The notes: generated by a model from the sequence alone, not told the origin. DNA of 22,050 nucleotides from Anaerolineae bacterium (GCA_020433785.1 JAGRCC010000144.1:1-22050), one strand, 5' to 3'; counted from the first letter of the stretch, positions 1 through 6,867 are shown. Numbers and translations: made by a program.

Positions 1-1
1 G

Positions 2-1855
2 CCCTACAAACCCAAGCGGCGCACCCGGGCCACCATCGCTCGCGAGCGCGGTTTGGAACCTCTGGCCGAGCAGATGTTGAGCCAGGACATGAATCGGGGC
101 AATCTGGAAGAAATCGCCGCCCAATTTCTCAATGATGAGGTACCCACGTCGGAGGCGGCGCTGGCCGGCGCGCGCGATATCATTGCCGAAACGGTCATGG
201 AAGACGCCACCGTGCGATCTTCGATTCGTGATCGGACCCGGCGCGAAGCCACACTGGTGGTCACCTTAACCGACAAGGCCAAGGATGAGCGTGGTGTCTA
301 CGAAGCGTACTACGATTACCGGGAGCAGCTCAAAAATATCCCGCCTCACCGGCTGCTGGCCCTCAATCGCGGCGAGCGCGACGGTGTGCTCAAGGTCAAA
401 CTCGACTCGCCCGACGACGATTTTATTACCCGGATTCAGAAATACGCCATAAAAAACCCTAAATCCATTTTTACCGAGCAGCTTCGCGCGGCCATTGCCG
501 ATGGTTACAAACGGCTGTTAGCCCCCTCCATCGAAACCGAACTCCGCGGTGAAGTGACCGATCACTCTGACAGCCACGCCATCGACACCTTTGGGGCCAA
601 CCTGCGCCAGCTTTTACTCCAGCCACCTGTTCGCGGTAAATCCGTGCTGGGCATCGACCCCGGCTTTCGTACCGGCTGCAAGGTCGCTGTGGTCGATGCC
701 ACCGGCAAATTTTTGGGGGGAACGACCATCTACCCCCATCCGCCACAGAAGCGCTGGGATGAAGCCAAAGCGACGCTACTCAAACTCATCGAGCAGGGCG
801 CGGACATTATGGCCATCGGTAACGGCACAGCCAGTCGCGAAACGGAGGCGCTGGCGGCTGAGGTGATCGGCCAGGCGCAGATTGACCCGGCTCGCGATCT
901 GGCCTACATCATGGTCAACGAAGCCGGGGCGTCGGTTTATTCCGCCAGCGAGTTGGCCCGGCAGGAGTTCCCGGATTTGGATGTGAGCATGCGCGGGGCG
1001 GTGTCGATTGCTCGCCGGCTGCAAGACCCGCTGGCCGAACTGGTCAAAATCGATCCCAAATCAATTGGTGTGGGGTTATACCAGCACGATGTCGATCAAA
1101 AAAGGTTGGCTGAAACGCTTGATGCCGTGGTCGAGAGCGCGGTCAATCACGTGGGGGTTGATGTGAATACGGCCAGCGCATCATTACTTAGTTATGTAGC
1201 CGGAATTAGTCGCCGCGTGGCGAATGCGATTGTCAAATACCGCGAAGAGCACGGCCCCTTCAAGCAGCGACAAGCATTGCTAAAGGTAAAAGGGTTGGGG
1301 GAGAAGACCTATCAGCAAGCGATTGGCTTTTTGAAGATTCCCGACAGTCAAACTACCCTGGATAATACCTTTATCCATCCGGAAAGTTATCCGGTGGTGG
1401 AACGATTGTTTGCCTATTTGGACATGCAAGGTGATGAAAAAGAACTGCCCGGCCAGATCGAGCTGTTGCGGCAGAAAGCCAATCTGGGCCAGTTGGCGGC
1501 CAAGCTGGCCGTCGGCGAGCCAACGCTGGTCGATATTTTGGACTCGCTGGCCAAACCGGGCCGCGACCCCCGCGATGAACTGCCGCCGCCGCTGTTAAGG
1601 CAGGATGTGCTGTCAATGGGAGACTTGAAGGCAGGCATGATTCTTAATGGAACGGTGCGCAATGTGGTTGATTTTGGGGCGTTTGTTGACATTGGGGTCA
1701 AACAGGATGGCTTGGTCCATATTAGCCAATTAGCAGACCGATATATCAAAAGCCCATTTGAAGTGGTTAGTGTGGGCGATGTGGTCAAAGTCAAAGTGAT
1801 TAGTATCGATGCGGCCCGTGGTCGCATTGGCTTGAGTATGAAAGAGGTAAATTAA
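2..1855 (+). CDS. tex: Transcription accessory protein Tex, 5'-truncated by window edge
   Basis: This is a nucleic-acid-binding protein of the Tex/YhgF family, cytoplasmic and associated with transcription. The frame is open from base 2, starting PYKPKRRTRATIARERGLEP, a well-conserved internal Tex segment. The TTG at 53 is therefore not the start, and roughly the first 110-120 residues lie outside the window. Visible domains in order are: the helical N-terminal core; a YqgF/RNase H-like domain (VLGIDPGFRTG, Asp at about residue 219 of the visible part, base 656); tandem helix-hairpin-helix motifs (SYVAGISRRVANAIVKY, LLKVKGLGEKTYQQAIGF; bases about 1186-1350); and a C-terminal S1 RNA-binding domain (about 1618-1850, with VDFGAFVDIGVKQDGLVHIS). 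The protein ends just after S1, as is usual. A phosphatase gene follows 5 nt after the TAA, suggesting co-transcription. Identification is firm from the domain order and motifs. Confidence 0.96.
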   Translation, partial: PYKPKRRTRATIARERGLEPLAEQMLSQDMNRGNLEEIAAQFLNDEVPTSEAALAGARDIIAETVMEDATVRSSIRDRTRREATLVVTLTDKAKDERGVYEAYYDYREQLKNIPPHRLLALNRGERDGVLKVKLDSPDDDFITRIQKYAIKNPKSIFTEQLRAAIADGYKRLLAPSIETELRGEVTDHSDSHAIDTFGANLRQLLLQPPVRGKSVLGIDPGFRTGCKVAVVDATGKFLGGTTIYPHPPQKRWDEAKATLLKLIEQGADIMAIGNGTASRETEALAAEVIGQAQIDPARDLAYIMVNEAGASVYSASELARQEFPDLDVSMRGAVSIARRLQDPLAELVKIDPKSIGVGLYQHDVDQKRLAETLDAVVESAVNHVGVDVNTASASLLSYVAGISRRVANAIVKYREEHGPFKQRQALLKVKGLGEKTYQQAIGFLKIPDSQTTLDNTFIHPESYPVVERLFAYLDMQGDEKELPGQIELLRQKANLGQLAAKLAVGEPTLVDILDSLAKPGRDPRDELPPPLLRQDVLSMGDLKAGMILNGTVRNVVDFGAFVDIGVKQDGLVHISQLADRYIKSPFEVVSVGDVVKVKVISIDAARGRIGLSMKEVN

Positions 1856-1860
1856 TAATT

Positions 1861-2592
1861 ATGAAGTTGTACATTATCCGGCATGCCCAGTCAACGAATA
1901 ATGCCCTGGCTAATCAAATGGATCGAGTGAATGATCCCGCGTTGACGGATTTAGGCCGGCAGCAGTGCCAGATTTTAGCCGAGCACTTGGCCCATGGCAT
2001 CGACCCGGAGTATGTTATTGGAGTGTCAGAAGAAGATACCGAGGCTGACAGCCGCCAGGGTTACAAGATCGATCATCTGTATTGTAGTGCGATGTATCGT
2101 TCGCTGCTAACGGCTCAGGCTGTTGGGCAAGCACTAGATTTGACGCCTGAGGTGTGGCTCGATATTCATGAGCATGGGGGCATATTTTTGGATCATGGCA
2201 GCGAAAAGGGGATCATCGGCTACCCGGGTAGAACGCGTTCTGAGATTTTGGCCGAATTTCCTACCTATAGACTCCCGCCGACCATTACCGAAGAGGGATG
2301 GTGGAATCCGGCGTGGGGTAAAGAGGATTGGCCGGCCTGCCACGGGCGAGCTATTCGGGTCTATCGCGCCTTACGCGAACGGGCCGCGACCCGTGAGAAT
2401 ATCGCCATTGTCACCCACGGCGGCTTTATGGATGCACTGATGAAGGCCATCATCAGCCACCTGCCCAGCCCGACTATCGCCTACCATCATTACAATACCG
2501 CCATCACCCGCGTCGATTTCCGTCCGGACGGCGGCACCGATATCCGGTATATCAATCGGTTCGATCACCTGCCGGCGGCACTCATCTCCTAA
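1861..2592 (+). CDS. Histidine phosphatase family protein (phosphoglycerate mutase-like)
   Basis: The 243-aa protein belongs to the histidine phosphatase (branch 2H) superfamily. The phosphohistidine motif is at the extreme N-terminus (MKLYIIRHAQSTNN, Arg7-His8). A second conserved stretch (LYCSAMYRSLLTAQAV) carries the pocket Arg, and the late catalytic His is in IVTHGG (His186). There is no signal peptide, so it is cytoplasmic. The substrate cannot be told from sequence: the superfamily includes mutases, cobalamin and sugar phosphatases, and broad phosphatases. A longer-than-usual middle (about residues 95-150, EHGGIFLD and the following Gly/Pro-rich stretch) resembles the active-site insert of mutase-like members. 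The ATG lies 5 nt after the tex stop, and a purine-rich AAAGAGG near the tex end can serve as SD, so it is probably translated as the second gene of a tex operon. Confidence 0.9.
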   Translation: MKLYIIRHAQSTNNALANQMDRVNDPALTDLGRQQCQILAEHLAHGIDPEYVIGVSEEDTEADSRQGYKIDHLYCSAMYRSLLTAQAVGQALDLTPEVWLDIHEHGGIFLDHGSEKGIIGYPGRTRSEILAEFPTYRLPPTITEEGWWNPAWGKEDWPACHGRAIRVYRALRERAATRENIAIVTHGGFMDALMKAIISHLPSPTIAYHHYNTAITRVDFRPDGGTDIRYINRFDHLPAALIS

Positions 2593-2615
2593 CCGGATAG
2601 CTGATTAAAAAGGGT

Positions 2616-2662
2616 AAAAAAATAGAAATTAGAAAAGACCATTTTCTAATTTCTATTTTTTT
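2616..2662. terminator. 21-bp AT-rich hairpin, likely bidirectional terminator
   Basis: A perfect 21-bp inverted repeat (arms 2616-2636 and 2642-2662, loop GACCA) begins with A7 and ends with T7. It therefore offers a stem followed by a U-tract on either strand. It sits between the convergent phosphatase gene (+, ends 2592) and the 78-aa gene (-, ends 2716), where a bidirectional intrinsic terminator is expected. The stem is almost entirely A/T, so stability comes from length. Confidence 0.8.
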
Positions 2663-2715
2663 GTTGCTTTACAGCTTGCTCTCGAATGACAACGGATTAC
2701 TGACCCGTAGGAGAC

Positions 2716-2952
2716 CTACGCTTTCTTTTCGCCGGTCTCTTCCTTATCGAGGAATTCGATAGCATTGTCAATGAAATTTCGCACGGCCAGAAGTTGCTCT
2801 TTAGAGGCGTCGCGTAGATGCTTCCGGAAATTCTCAGAATTGAATTCCTTCTTAGCATCTTTTAATTCTTCGCAAAACCCCTCTACACCTTCACGTAGCC
2901 AATCTTCAAAGACAAATTCCTTGAAGGGACCCGTATGATCTGCTTTTGCCAC
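2716..2952 (-). CDS. Small highly charged helical protein, function unknown
   Basis: This is a 78-aa protein with no family I recognise. It is rich in Lys and Glu, has no membrane segment or signal peptide, and is predicted by eye to be almost all helix (about 11-38 and 42-70). The second half (FRKHLRDASKEQLLAVRNFI, then DNAIEFLD) has the heptad-like hydrophobic spacing of an amphipathic helix, suggesting oligomerisation or partner binding. The single Cys is at residue 27. The start is GTG at 2952, chosen because GAGGTG lies 5 nt upstream. A consensus promoter sits 48 nt further upstream with an inverted repeat over its -10, so this looks like an individually regulated single-gene unit rather than the tail of the AP2 gene's transcript. 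Being a real gene is well supported; any function would be a guess. Confidence 0.8.
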   Translation of the reverse strand: MAKADHTGPFKEFVFEDWLREGVEGFCEELKDAKKEFNSENFRKHLRDASKEQLLAVRNFIDNAIEFLDKEETGEKKA

Positions 2953-2994
2953 GATAACACCTCATTTAGTGCTAAGACAATAATTATCTATCTA

Positions 2995-3028
2995 CAGATA
3001 CTATACCTATCTGCCTGGAATTCGTCAA
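2995..3028 (-). promoter_or_regulatory. Sigma70-type promoter with inverted repeat over the -10
   Basis: On the minus strand TTGACG (3028-3023), a 17-nt spacer and TATAGT (3005-3000) form a near-consensus promoter upstream of the GTG at 2952. A 6-bp inverted repeat, CAGATA/TATCTG (2995-3000 and 3008-3013), covers the -10 box and is placed as a repressor operator would be. Hexamers and spacing are seen directly; operator function is inference. Confidence 0.7.
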
Positions 3029-3060
3029 TTGAAGTGAGATGCTTCTTACCGCGCTTGACC

Positions 3061-3570
3061 CTATTCTGATGATTGCACTGCTTCTTCTTGCTCTTGGGGT
3101 TCGGCGCCGTTGGCTTGCATCGGTTTGCCGTAGATTTCTTCTTCTTTTTGCCGTCTGATCTCGCAGGCTCGTCTGAAGGCTTCCTCTTCGCCATATTTTT
3201 CGATGGAGACGGAAGTTCGCTTCATTTTGCCTGGTCCTGGGCTCCAGGTTACTTCGTAAACCTCATAGCCGCCGGGCCGGCCTTTTCTGCCTGAGCTTTT
3301 GCGGCGACGCCGGACACCAATTACACCCGAGCGATTGCGAGGGCTGACCTGCACCACGGTTCGTTCGCTGCGGGGTTTACCCAATTTGGTTTCCAACTCA
3401 TTGCGATATTTAATTGCCTCTTGCAAGCCTTGATCTTTGTCACCAAAGCGAGCATCACTAAAAAACTTGGAATGCATTTTGCCCTTAAAGTAAACCCTCA
3501 CATACCAACCGTGCGTTTTCTTTTTGGGGTCATCGATGCGACTGATGCTTTTATAGCCACTGTCAGCCAA
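3061..3570 (-). CDS. Tandem AP2-domain protein (putative DNA-binding)
   Basis: The protein has 169 aa from the chosen start and contains two AP2/ERF-like DNA-binding folds. Domain 1 is about residues 7-64 (YKSISRID, GWYVRVYFKGKMHSKFFSDA, then a helix EAIKYRNELETKLGKP). Domain 2 is about 80-147 (RSGVIGVRRRRK, YEVYEVTWSPGP, KRTSVSIEKYGEEEAFRRA, then helix). A Gln/Glu-rich tail follows. Each unit shows the AP2 pattern of three strands plus one amphipathic helix. Bacterial AP2 domains are often attached to HNH endonucleases of mobile elements, but no nuclease domain is present here, so a stand-alone DNA-binding or regulatory role is inferred. Start choice: TTG at 3570 has AAGGAG 7 nt upstream (3583-3578). 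The upstream in-frame GTG at 3609 has only poor pairing, so I prefer TTG. The gene has its own promoter. Confidence 0.78.
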   Translation of the reverse strand: MADSGYKSISRIDDPKKKTHGWYVRVYFKGKMHSKFFSDARFGDKDQGLQEAIKYRNELETKLGKPRSERTVVQVSPRNRSGVIGVRRRRKSSGRKGRPGGYEVYEVTWSPGPGKMKRTSVSIEKYGEEEAFRRACEIRRQKEEEIYGKPMQANGAEPQEQEEAVQSSE

Positions 3571-3681
3571 TTTATATCTCCTTTCCAATACGCTTAATTG
3601 GATTGTCACCTATTATTATTATGTTTTGACCAAGATAAAATTCTGTTACATTAGCGTACAGAAGTTATCAATTGTTTCTTT

Positions 3682-3710
3682 ATTGTACAACATAATCGCA
3701 AAACTGCCAA
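3682..3710 (-). promoter_or_regulatory. Sigma70-type promoter of the AP2-domain gene
   Basis: On the minus strand TTGGCA (3710-3705), exactly 17 nt, then TACAAT (3687-3682). Predicted initiation near 3675 leaves a leader of about 105 nt before the TTG start at 3570. The same hexamer pair with the same spacing occurs upstream of the 103-aa gene at 5638-5666. Confidence 0.65.
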
Positions 3711-3880
3711 TTTGTAGGGGTGTATTTTGTAACAATTAAAAAACGGTAAACGCAGCCTTGTGAATAGGCGAGACCGTATCAAAAAGTGTTGCGGCACCCC
3801 GAAAATAATTGGCTGAAGCAATGGCAACAGCAAATGGTGATCGGCTAAAACAGCTAGTCATCGTTTGATTCATCAATAAC
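3711..3880. other. Intergenic stretch with no gene seen
   Basis: This divergent region lies between the AP2 promoter and selC. The only open frame in it (minus, 3651-3833, 60 codons) overlaps the AP2 promoter, has no convincing SD and resembles no family I know. GGGGTG (3717-3722) and CACCCC about 75 nt later could pair at long range, but nothing else supports a structured RNA. I see no supported feature here. Confidence 0.5.
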
Positions 3881-3909
3881 TTGCCAATTTAATCTGAATC
3901 TGCTTAAAT
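3881..3909 (+). promoter_or_regulatory. Possible selC promoter
   Basis: TTGCCA (3881-3886), a 17-nt spacer and TTAAAT (3904-3909) precede the tRNA gene by 6 nt. The -35 is good and the -10 matches only 4 of 6 bases. If used, transcription would begin at or very near the first base of the tRNA, leaving almost no 5' leader to process. Confidence 0.4.
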
Positions 3910-3915
3910 TTTAGT

Positions 3916-4011
3916 GGGAGTAGTTGTCGTCCGGTGGCGGCCCTGGTCTTCAAAATCAGTGGGCGGTTGCGAGCAGCAGGCGTCGGTGGGTTCGACTCCC
4001 ATCTATTCCCG
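3916..4011 (+). tRNA. selC: tRNA-Sec (anticodon TCA)
   Basis: This tRNA decodes UGA as selenocysteine, being charged with Ser and converted on the tRNA. It folds as a bacterial tRNA-Sec. The acceptor stem has 8 bp (GGGAGTAG 3916-3923 with CTATTCCC 4003-4010, one G-U). The D stem has 6 bp with a 4-nt loop (3926-3931/3936-3941, loop CGGT). The anticodon stem has 5 bp (3943-3947/3955-3959) with loop CTTCAAA and anticodon TCA at 3950-3952. The long variable arm is 3960-3985 (stem of 8 pairs with one mismatch, loop GAGCA). The T stem has 5 bp around TTCGACT (3991-3997). The discriminator is G4011 and CCA is not encoded. The 8+5 coaxial stem, six-bp D stem and UCA anticodon together separate it from tRNA-Ser and from suppressor tRNAs. 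A strong terminator follows 5 nt downstream. No other sel gene or UGA-containing selenoprotein gene is evident in the window. Confidence 0.97.
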
Positions 4012-4016
4012 CTTTA

Positions 4017-4060
4017 AGCCGGAAGATGTAGATGACCTACATCTTCCGGCTGTTTATTTT
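4017..4060 (+). terminator. Intrinsic terminator of selC
   Basis: A perfect 15-bp stem (4017-4031 with 4037-4051, loop ATGAC) is followed by GTTTATTTT. It begins 5 nt after the tRNA discriminator base, so the transcript is essentially monocistronic selC. On the other strand it lies beyond the lpdA stop, but the U-tract there is weak. Confidence 0.9.
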
Positions 4061-4088
4061 AAAGACCTTAAAATTGTCTAAAGATAGC

Positions 4089-5471
4089 CTAAATGTGGAT
4101 AGGTTCGCCTAAAGCCACGTGGGCCGCCTCCATAATGACTTCGCTGAGGGTGGGGTGGGGGTGGACAGTACCGGCCAACTCGTCTAGGGTGGCTTCCAGG
4201 CCAATCATGCCGGTTGGGCCGGCCAGCATTTCAGTGACCCCCGGCCCGATCATATGGACACCTAGCACTTCGTTGTACTTCTCTTCAGCCACAATTTTGA
4301 CAAAGCCGGCCGTCTCATTTAACCCTAGCGCTTTGCCGTTCACCTGAAAGGCGAATTTACCGGTCTTGACCGCGTAGCCTTGCTCTTTCGCCTGCGCCTC
4401 AGTCAGGCCCACCGACGCCACTTCCGGGTGGGTGTAGGTACAGCGCGGCATGTTGGGGTATTTGAGCGGTCGCGTTTCGTGCCCGACAATAGCCTCGGCG
4501 GCGATAATGCCCTGCGCACTGGCGACATGAGCCAGGGCCAGCTTGCCGGTCACATCACCGATGGCATAAATCCCCGGCACGTTCGTTTCCATCTTGTCGC
4601 CGATTTCAATAAATCCGCGCTGATCCAGTTTCACCCCGACTGCATCTAAGCCTAAATCTTCAGTATTTGGTCTAACCCCAATCGAGATTAGCGCCATCTG
4701 CGCCTTAATCTCGCTTTGGTTACCATCTTTGCTAACCGTCACTGTTACACTGTCGCCGTGGTCGTCGATTTTTTCAACTTTGGTGTTGGTCAGCGTTTTT
4801 ATTTTGGCCCGGTTGAACTGTTTTTCCATTTCCGCACTGACCTCTTCGTCTTCTAACGGCAAGACGCGCGGTAAGAGTTCCACCACCGTCACTTCAGCGC
4901 CGTACGAACTGAAGACATAAGAAAATTCCATCCCAATCGCCCCGGCCCCGATGACCACGATTGATTTAGGGACTTCGGTTTGTTCCAGCGCCTGGTGATA
5001 GGTCAGCAGCGTTTTGCCGTTGATCTCCAACCCAGGGATCAACCGCGCTCGTGCCCCTGTAGCGATAATAATAGTCTTGGCGGTATGAACGTCGTCACCC
5101 ACTTGGACTTCAGTGGCGCTTTTTAACTTAGCCGTTCCCTCTATAACGTCAATTTTATTCTTCTTCATTAAAAAGCCGATGCCCTTGACCAGCCGGGCGC
5201 TGACCTGGCGGCTGCGCTTTTGGGCAACGCTGTAATCAAATTTTAAATTGTCGAAGCTGAACCCAAATGTTTTCCCCTCGTGCTTGAGGGTGTGAGCAAT
5301 TTCGGCATTGCGAATGAGCGACTTCGTTGGAATACAGCCCCAGTTCAGACAGATGCCACCCAAATGTACTTTTTCGACAACAGCCGTTTTCTGGCCGAGT
5401 TGACTCGCTTTAATGGCGGCAACGTATCCCCCCGGACCGCCGCCGATCACAATTGTATCGTAACTTCCCAT
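4089..5471 (-). CDS. lpdA: Dihydrolipoamide dehydrogenase (E3)
   Basis: This FAD enzyme reoxidises dihydrolipoyl groups of 2-oxoacid dehydrogenase or glycine cleavage complexes, passing electrons to NAD+ in the cytoplasm. The 460-aa length is normal. Visible motifs are: FAD-binding IVIGGGPGGY (residues 7-16); the redox disulfide GGICLNWGCIPTKS (Cys41-Cys46); the NAD-binding GAGAIGMEF around residue 175; the second FAD motif IYAIGDVTG; and the C-terminal catalytic HPTLSE (His439, Glu444). The ATG at 5471 has AAAGGTG 5 nt upstream. It stands alone here: no E1, E2 or glycine-cleavage genes are adjacent. It is divergent from the 103-aa gene and convergent with selC. An extended -10 lies about 55 nt upstream. 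Confidence 0.97.
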   Translation of the reverse strand: MGSYDTIVIGGGPGGYVAAIKASQLGQKTAVVEKVHLGGICLNWGCIPTKSLIRNAEIAHTLKHEGKTFGFSFDNLKFDYSVAQKRSRQVSARLVKGIGFLMKKNKIDVIEGTAKLKSATEVQVGDDVHTAKTIIIATGARARLIPGLEINGKTLLTYHQALEQTEVPKSIVVIGAGAIGMEFSYVFSSYGAEVTVVELLPRVLPLEDEEVSAEMEKQFNRAKIKTLTNTKVEKIDDHGDSVTVTVSKDGNQSEIKAQMALISIGVRPNTEDLGLDAVGVKLDQRGFIEIGDKMETNVPGIYAIGDVTGKLALAHVASAQGIIAAEAIVGHETRPLKYPNMPRCTYTHPEVASVGLTEAQAKEQGYAVKTGKFAFQVNGKALGLNETAGFVKIVAEEKYNEVLGVHMIGPGVTEMLAGPTGMIGLEATLDELAGTVHPHPTLSEVIMEAAHVALGEPIHI

Positions 5472-5526
5472 TGTTACACCTTTCTGATTTTGAGATAATT
5501 GATTGCCAAACGTGGAGAGCCTCTAT

Positions 5527-5535
5527 AGTATACCA
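5527..5535 (-). promoter_or_regulatory. Possible extended -10 promoter for lpdA
   Basis: The minus strand reads TGGTATACT (5535-5527), a TGn-extended -10 with a 5/6 TATAAT match, about 55 nt upstream of the lpdA ATG. No good -35 is visible, as extended -10 promoters allow. Just upstream is a short inverted repeat AACCT-ATTA-AGGTT (about 5536-5550). Confidence 0.45.
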
Positions 5536-5637
5536 TAACCTTAATAGGTTAAAAAAAAGGCTTTTCTCCTGTATGATCAATGACTATCAGACTCCGTCAT
5601 TTCTTACCATCACCGATGAGTAACATCGACACTTTAG

Positions 5638-5666
5638 TTGGCAACAATGAGGGTTTTGTGTACAAT
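5638..5666 (+). promoter_or_regulatory. Sigma70-type promoter of the 103-aa gene
   Basis: TTGGCA (5638-5643), a 17-nt spacer, then TACAAT (5661-5666). Initiation is predicted at about 5673, immediately after the A of the upstream in-frame ATG (5672). That argues against 5672 as start codon and in favour of 5723. Confidence 0.65.
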
Positions 5667-5722
5667 ATCATATGCCAATAAGTTTCGTAAATGTAAACTT
5701 CAAAACCAAGGTGAAAAACGAA

Positions 5723-6034
5723 ATGATTGAAAATCAAAAACCGGCTTACATTACTATCGTAGAGGGACCACCGCCCGAATTTAGAGATGTCTCCAGCGAG
5801 TGGTCAATTGGCGTTTTCGAAGGTATGGAGGGCAGCGAAATAGCGCTGTGTGAAATGCGTACCTTCAACGGCCCGCAGTTGGTAAAACGTTGCCAGGACG
5901 CCTGGCAAGAAGGCCGGTCGGCCCGGCTAGATTTTCCCACCGACGATGGGGTGCGGGGCGAGCTTGATATTGTGGCCATCCGTTGGGAAGAAGTTGAAGA
6001 AGGCCACAAAATTTACCTGTGGGTTAGGATTTAA
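5723..6034 (+). CDS. Conserved-looking hypothetical protein, 103 aa
   Basis: I do not recognise the family. The sequence begins MIENQKPAYITIVEGPPPEF and ends HKIYLWVRI. It is acidic, soluble, with alternating hydrophobic residues that suggest a small mainly-beta fold (AYITIV, WSIGVF, IALCEM, ARLDF, LDIVAIRW, KIYLWVRI). One helix (PQLVKRCQDAWQEGR) sits in the middle. Two Cys are present, without a metal-site pattern. Start choice: an in-frame ATG exists at 5672, but the promoter predicts transcription starting at about that base. The ATG at 5723 has AAGGTG 9 nt upstream (5708-5713). A terminator hairpin follows the stop, so this is a self-contained single-gene transcript divergent from lpdA. 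Confidence 0.78.
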   Translation: MIENQKPAYITIVEGPPPEFRDVSSEWSIGVFEGMEGSEIALCEMRTFNGPQLVKRCQDAWQEGRSARLDFPTDDGVRGELDIVAIRWEEVEEGHKIYLWVRI

Positions 6035-6074
6035 CGCTAAGCAAGCAGGACTTATCAGATTTATTTTGAAATCT

Positions 6075-6112
6075 ATCGACTACGGCCTAATTGGTCGTAG
6101 TCGATTTTTTTT
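6075..6112 (+). terminator. Intrinsic terminator
   Basis: A 13-pair stem (ATCGACTACG 6075-6084 with 6096-6105, extended by three inner pairs including one G-T) has loop TAATT and is followed by T8. It lies 40 nt after the 103-aa gene and is oriented to terminate it. Confidence 0.88.
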
Positions 6113-6219
6113 GTTTATTTGGGCTTAGCTCAAAACGAATAATCGATCTTACGGCCTAGCAGTAAGGGTAAAACTCCCTAACAATCGGCGACTGATGACT
6201 GGCTTACAGCTATTTGACG

Positions 6220-6867
6220 TTATTTTGGCAGCCGGACGATTAATTGGGTTCCCGTTCCTGCCGGGGGCCGAACACCACTAAGCGATCCTCCCAGCGCTTC
6301 CAGCCGCACCTTCATATTTTCCAATCCACTCCCGTGTTTTTGCTGGGCAAGATCAACCCCTTGGCCGTCATCGGTGACCGTAACACAAGCGTAATGCGGA
6401 TCGATTGAAAAATTGACCCACACCTGCCCGGCCCTGGCATGTTTGCGGATGTTGAGCAGTGCTTCTTGAACAACCCGGGTTAGGGTTAATTTCGCGGCTT
6501 GAGAGAGGTTCGCCTCCGTTTCCCCCCAATCGAACTGAAAGTTTACCGGTGGTCCGCCGCGATGAATATGGTCCTCTATCAGAGCGTCGATGTACACTTC
6601 CAGTCCGGCGGTTTCTTCGACCGCCGGCGGGCGCATATCGCTGATGACTTCGCGAATCTGTCGGGACGCTAACTGAATGCGCTCCTCCAGTTGGTTTAGC
6701 TCAGCCGCCAGCCGTTCAAAACTGCCTCGTTCCAGCAGCTTACCACAAATTCCGGCCTGCAAACCGAGCTGCAAAGTCGTCTGCGCCACGCCATCATGCA
6801 GTTCTTTGGCCACATAGCGTCGTTCGTTTTCAAGTGCATTGAGAAGTGTTTCTGAGGGAGTGTCCAT
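6220..6867 (-). CDS. Soluble NarL-type sensor histidine kinase without sensor domain
   Basis: The 215-aa protein consists only of a HisKA_3 dimerisation/phosphoacceptor helix pair and a HATPase_c domain. The phosphoacceptor is His24 in KELHDGVAQT. The N-box is EALLNIRKHA (Asn139), the G1 box TDDGQGVD (Asp167-Gly), the G2 box HGSGLENMKVRLEALGG, and the ending is GTGTQLIVRLP. This is the LiaS/DegS/NarX class, whose partners are LuxR-type response regulators. There is no transmembrane or PAS/GAF/HAMP domain, only about 15 residues before the H-box, so input must come from another protein or in trans. No response regulator is in the window. The ATG at 6867 has AAAGGA about 10 nt upstream. Family assignment is firm; the signal is unknown. 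Confidence 0.92.
   Translation of the reverse strand: MDTPSETLLNALENERRYVAKELHDGVAQTTLQLGLQAGICGKLLERGSFERLAAELNQLEERIQLASRQIREVISDMRPPAVEETAGLEVYIDALIEDHIHRGGPPVNFQFDWGETEANLSQAAKLTLTRVVQEALLNIRKHARAGQVWVNFSIDPHYACVTVTDDGQGVDLAQQKHGSGLENMKVRLEALGGSLSGVRPPAGTGTQLIVRLPK

Noticed and set aside
1414..1827. 137-codon open frame antisense to the tex S1 region
   Set aside because: Low-complexity Ser/Thr/Leu composition mirrors the tex codons; the sense frame encodes a clear S1 domain.
3073..3294. Plus-strand Phe-rich ORF inside the AP2 gene
   Set aside because: The run of Phe is the antisense of Lys codons in the AP2 protein tail; no SD is present.
3651..3833. 60-codon minus-strand ORF between the AP2 gene and selC
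   Set aside because: It overlaps the predicted AP2 promoter, has no SD and resembles nothing known.
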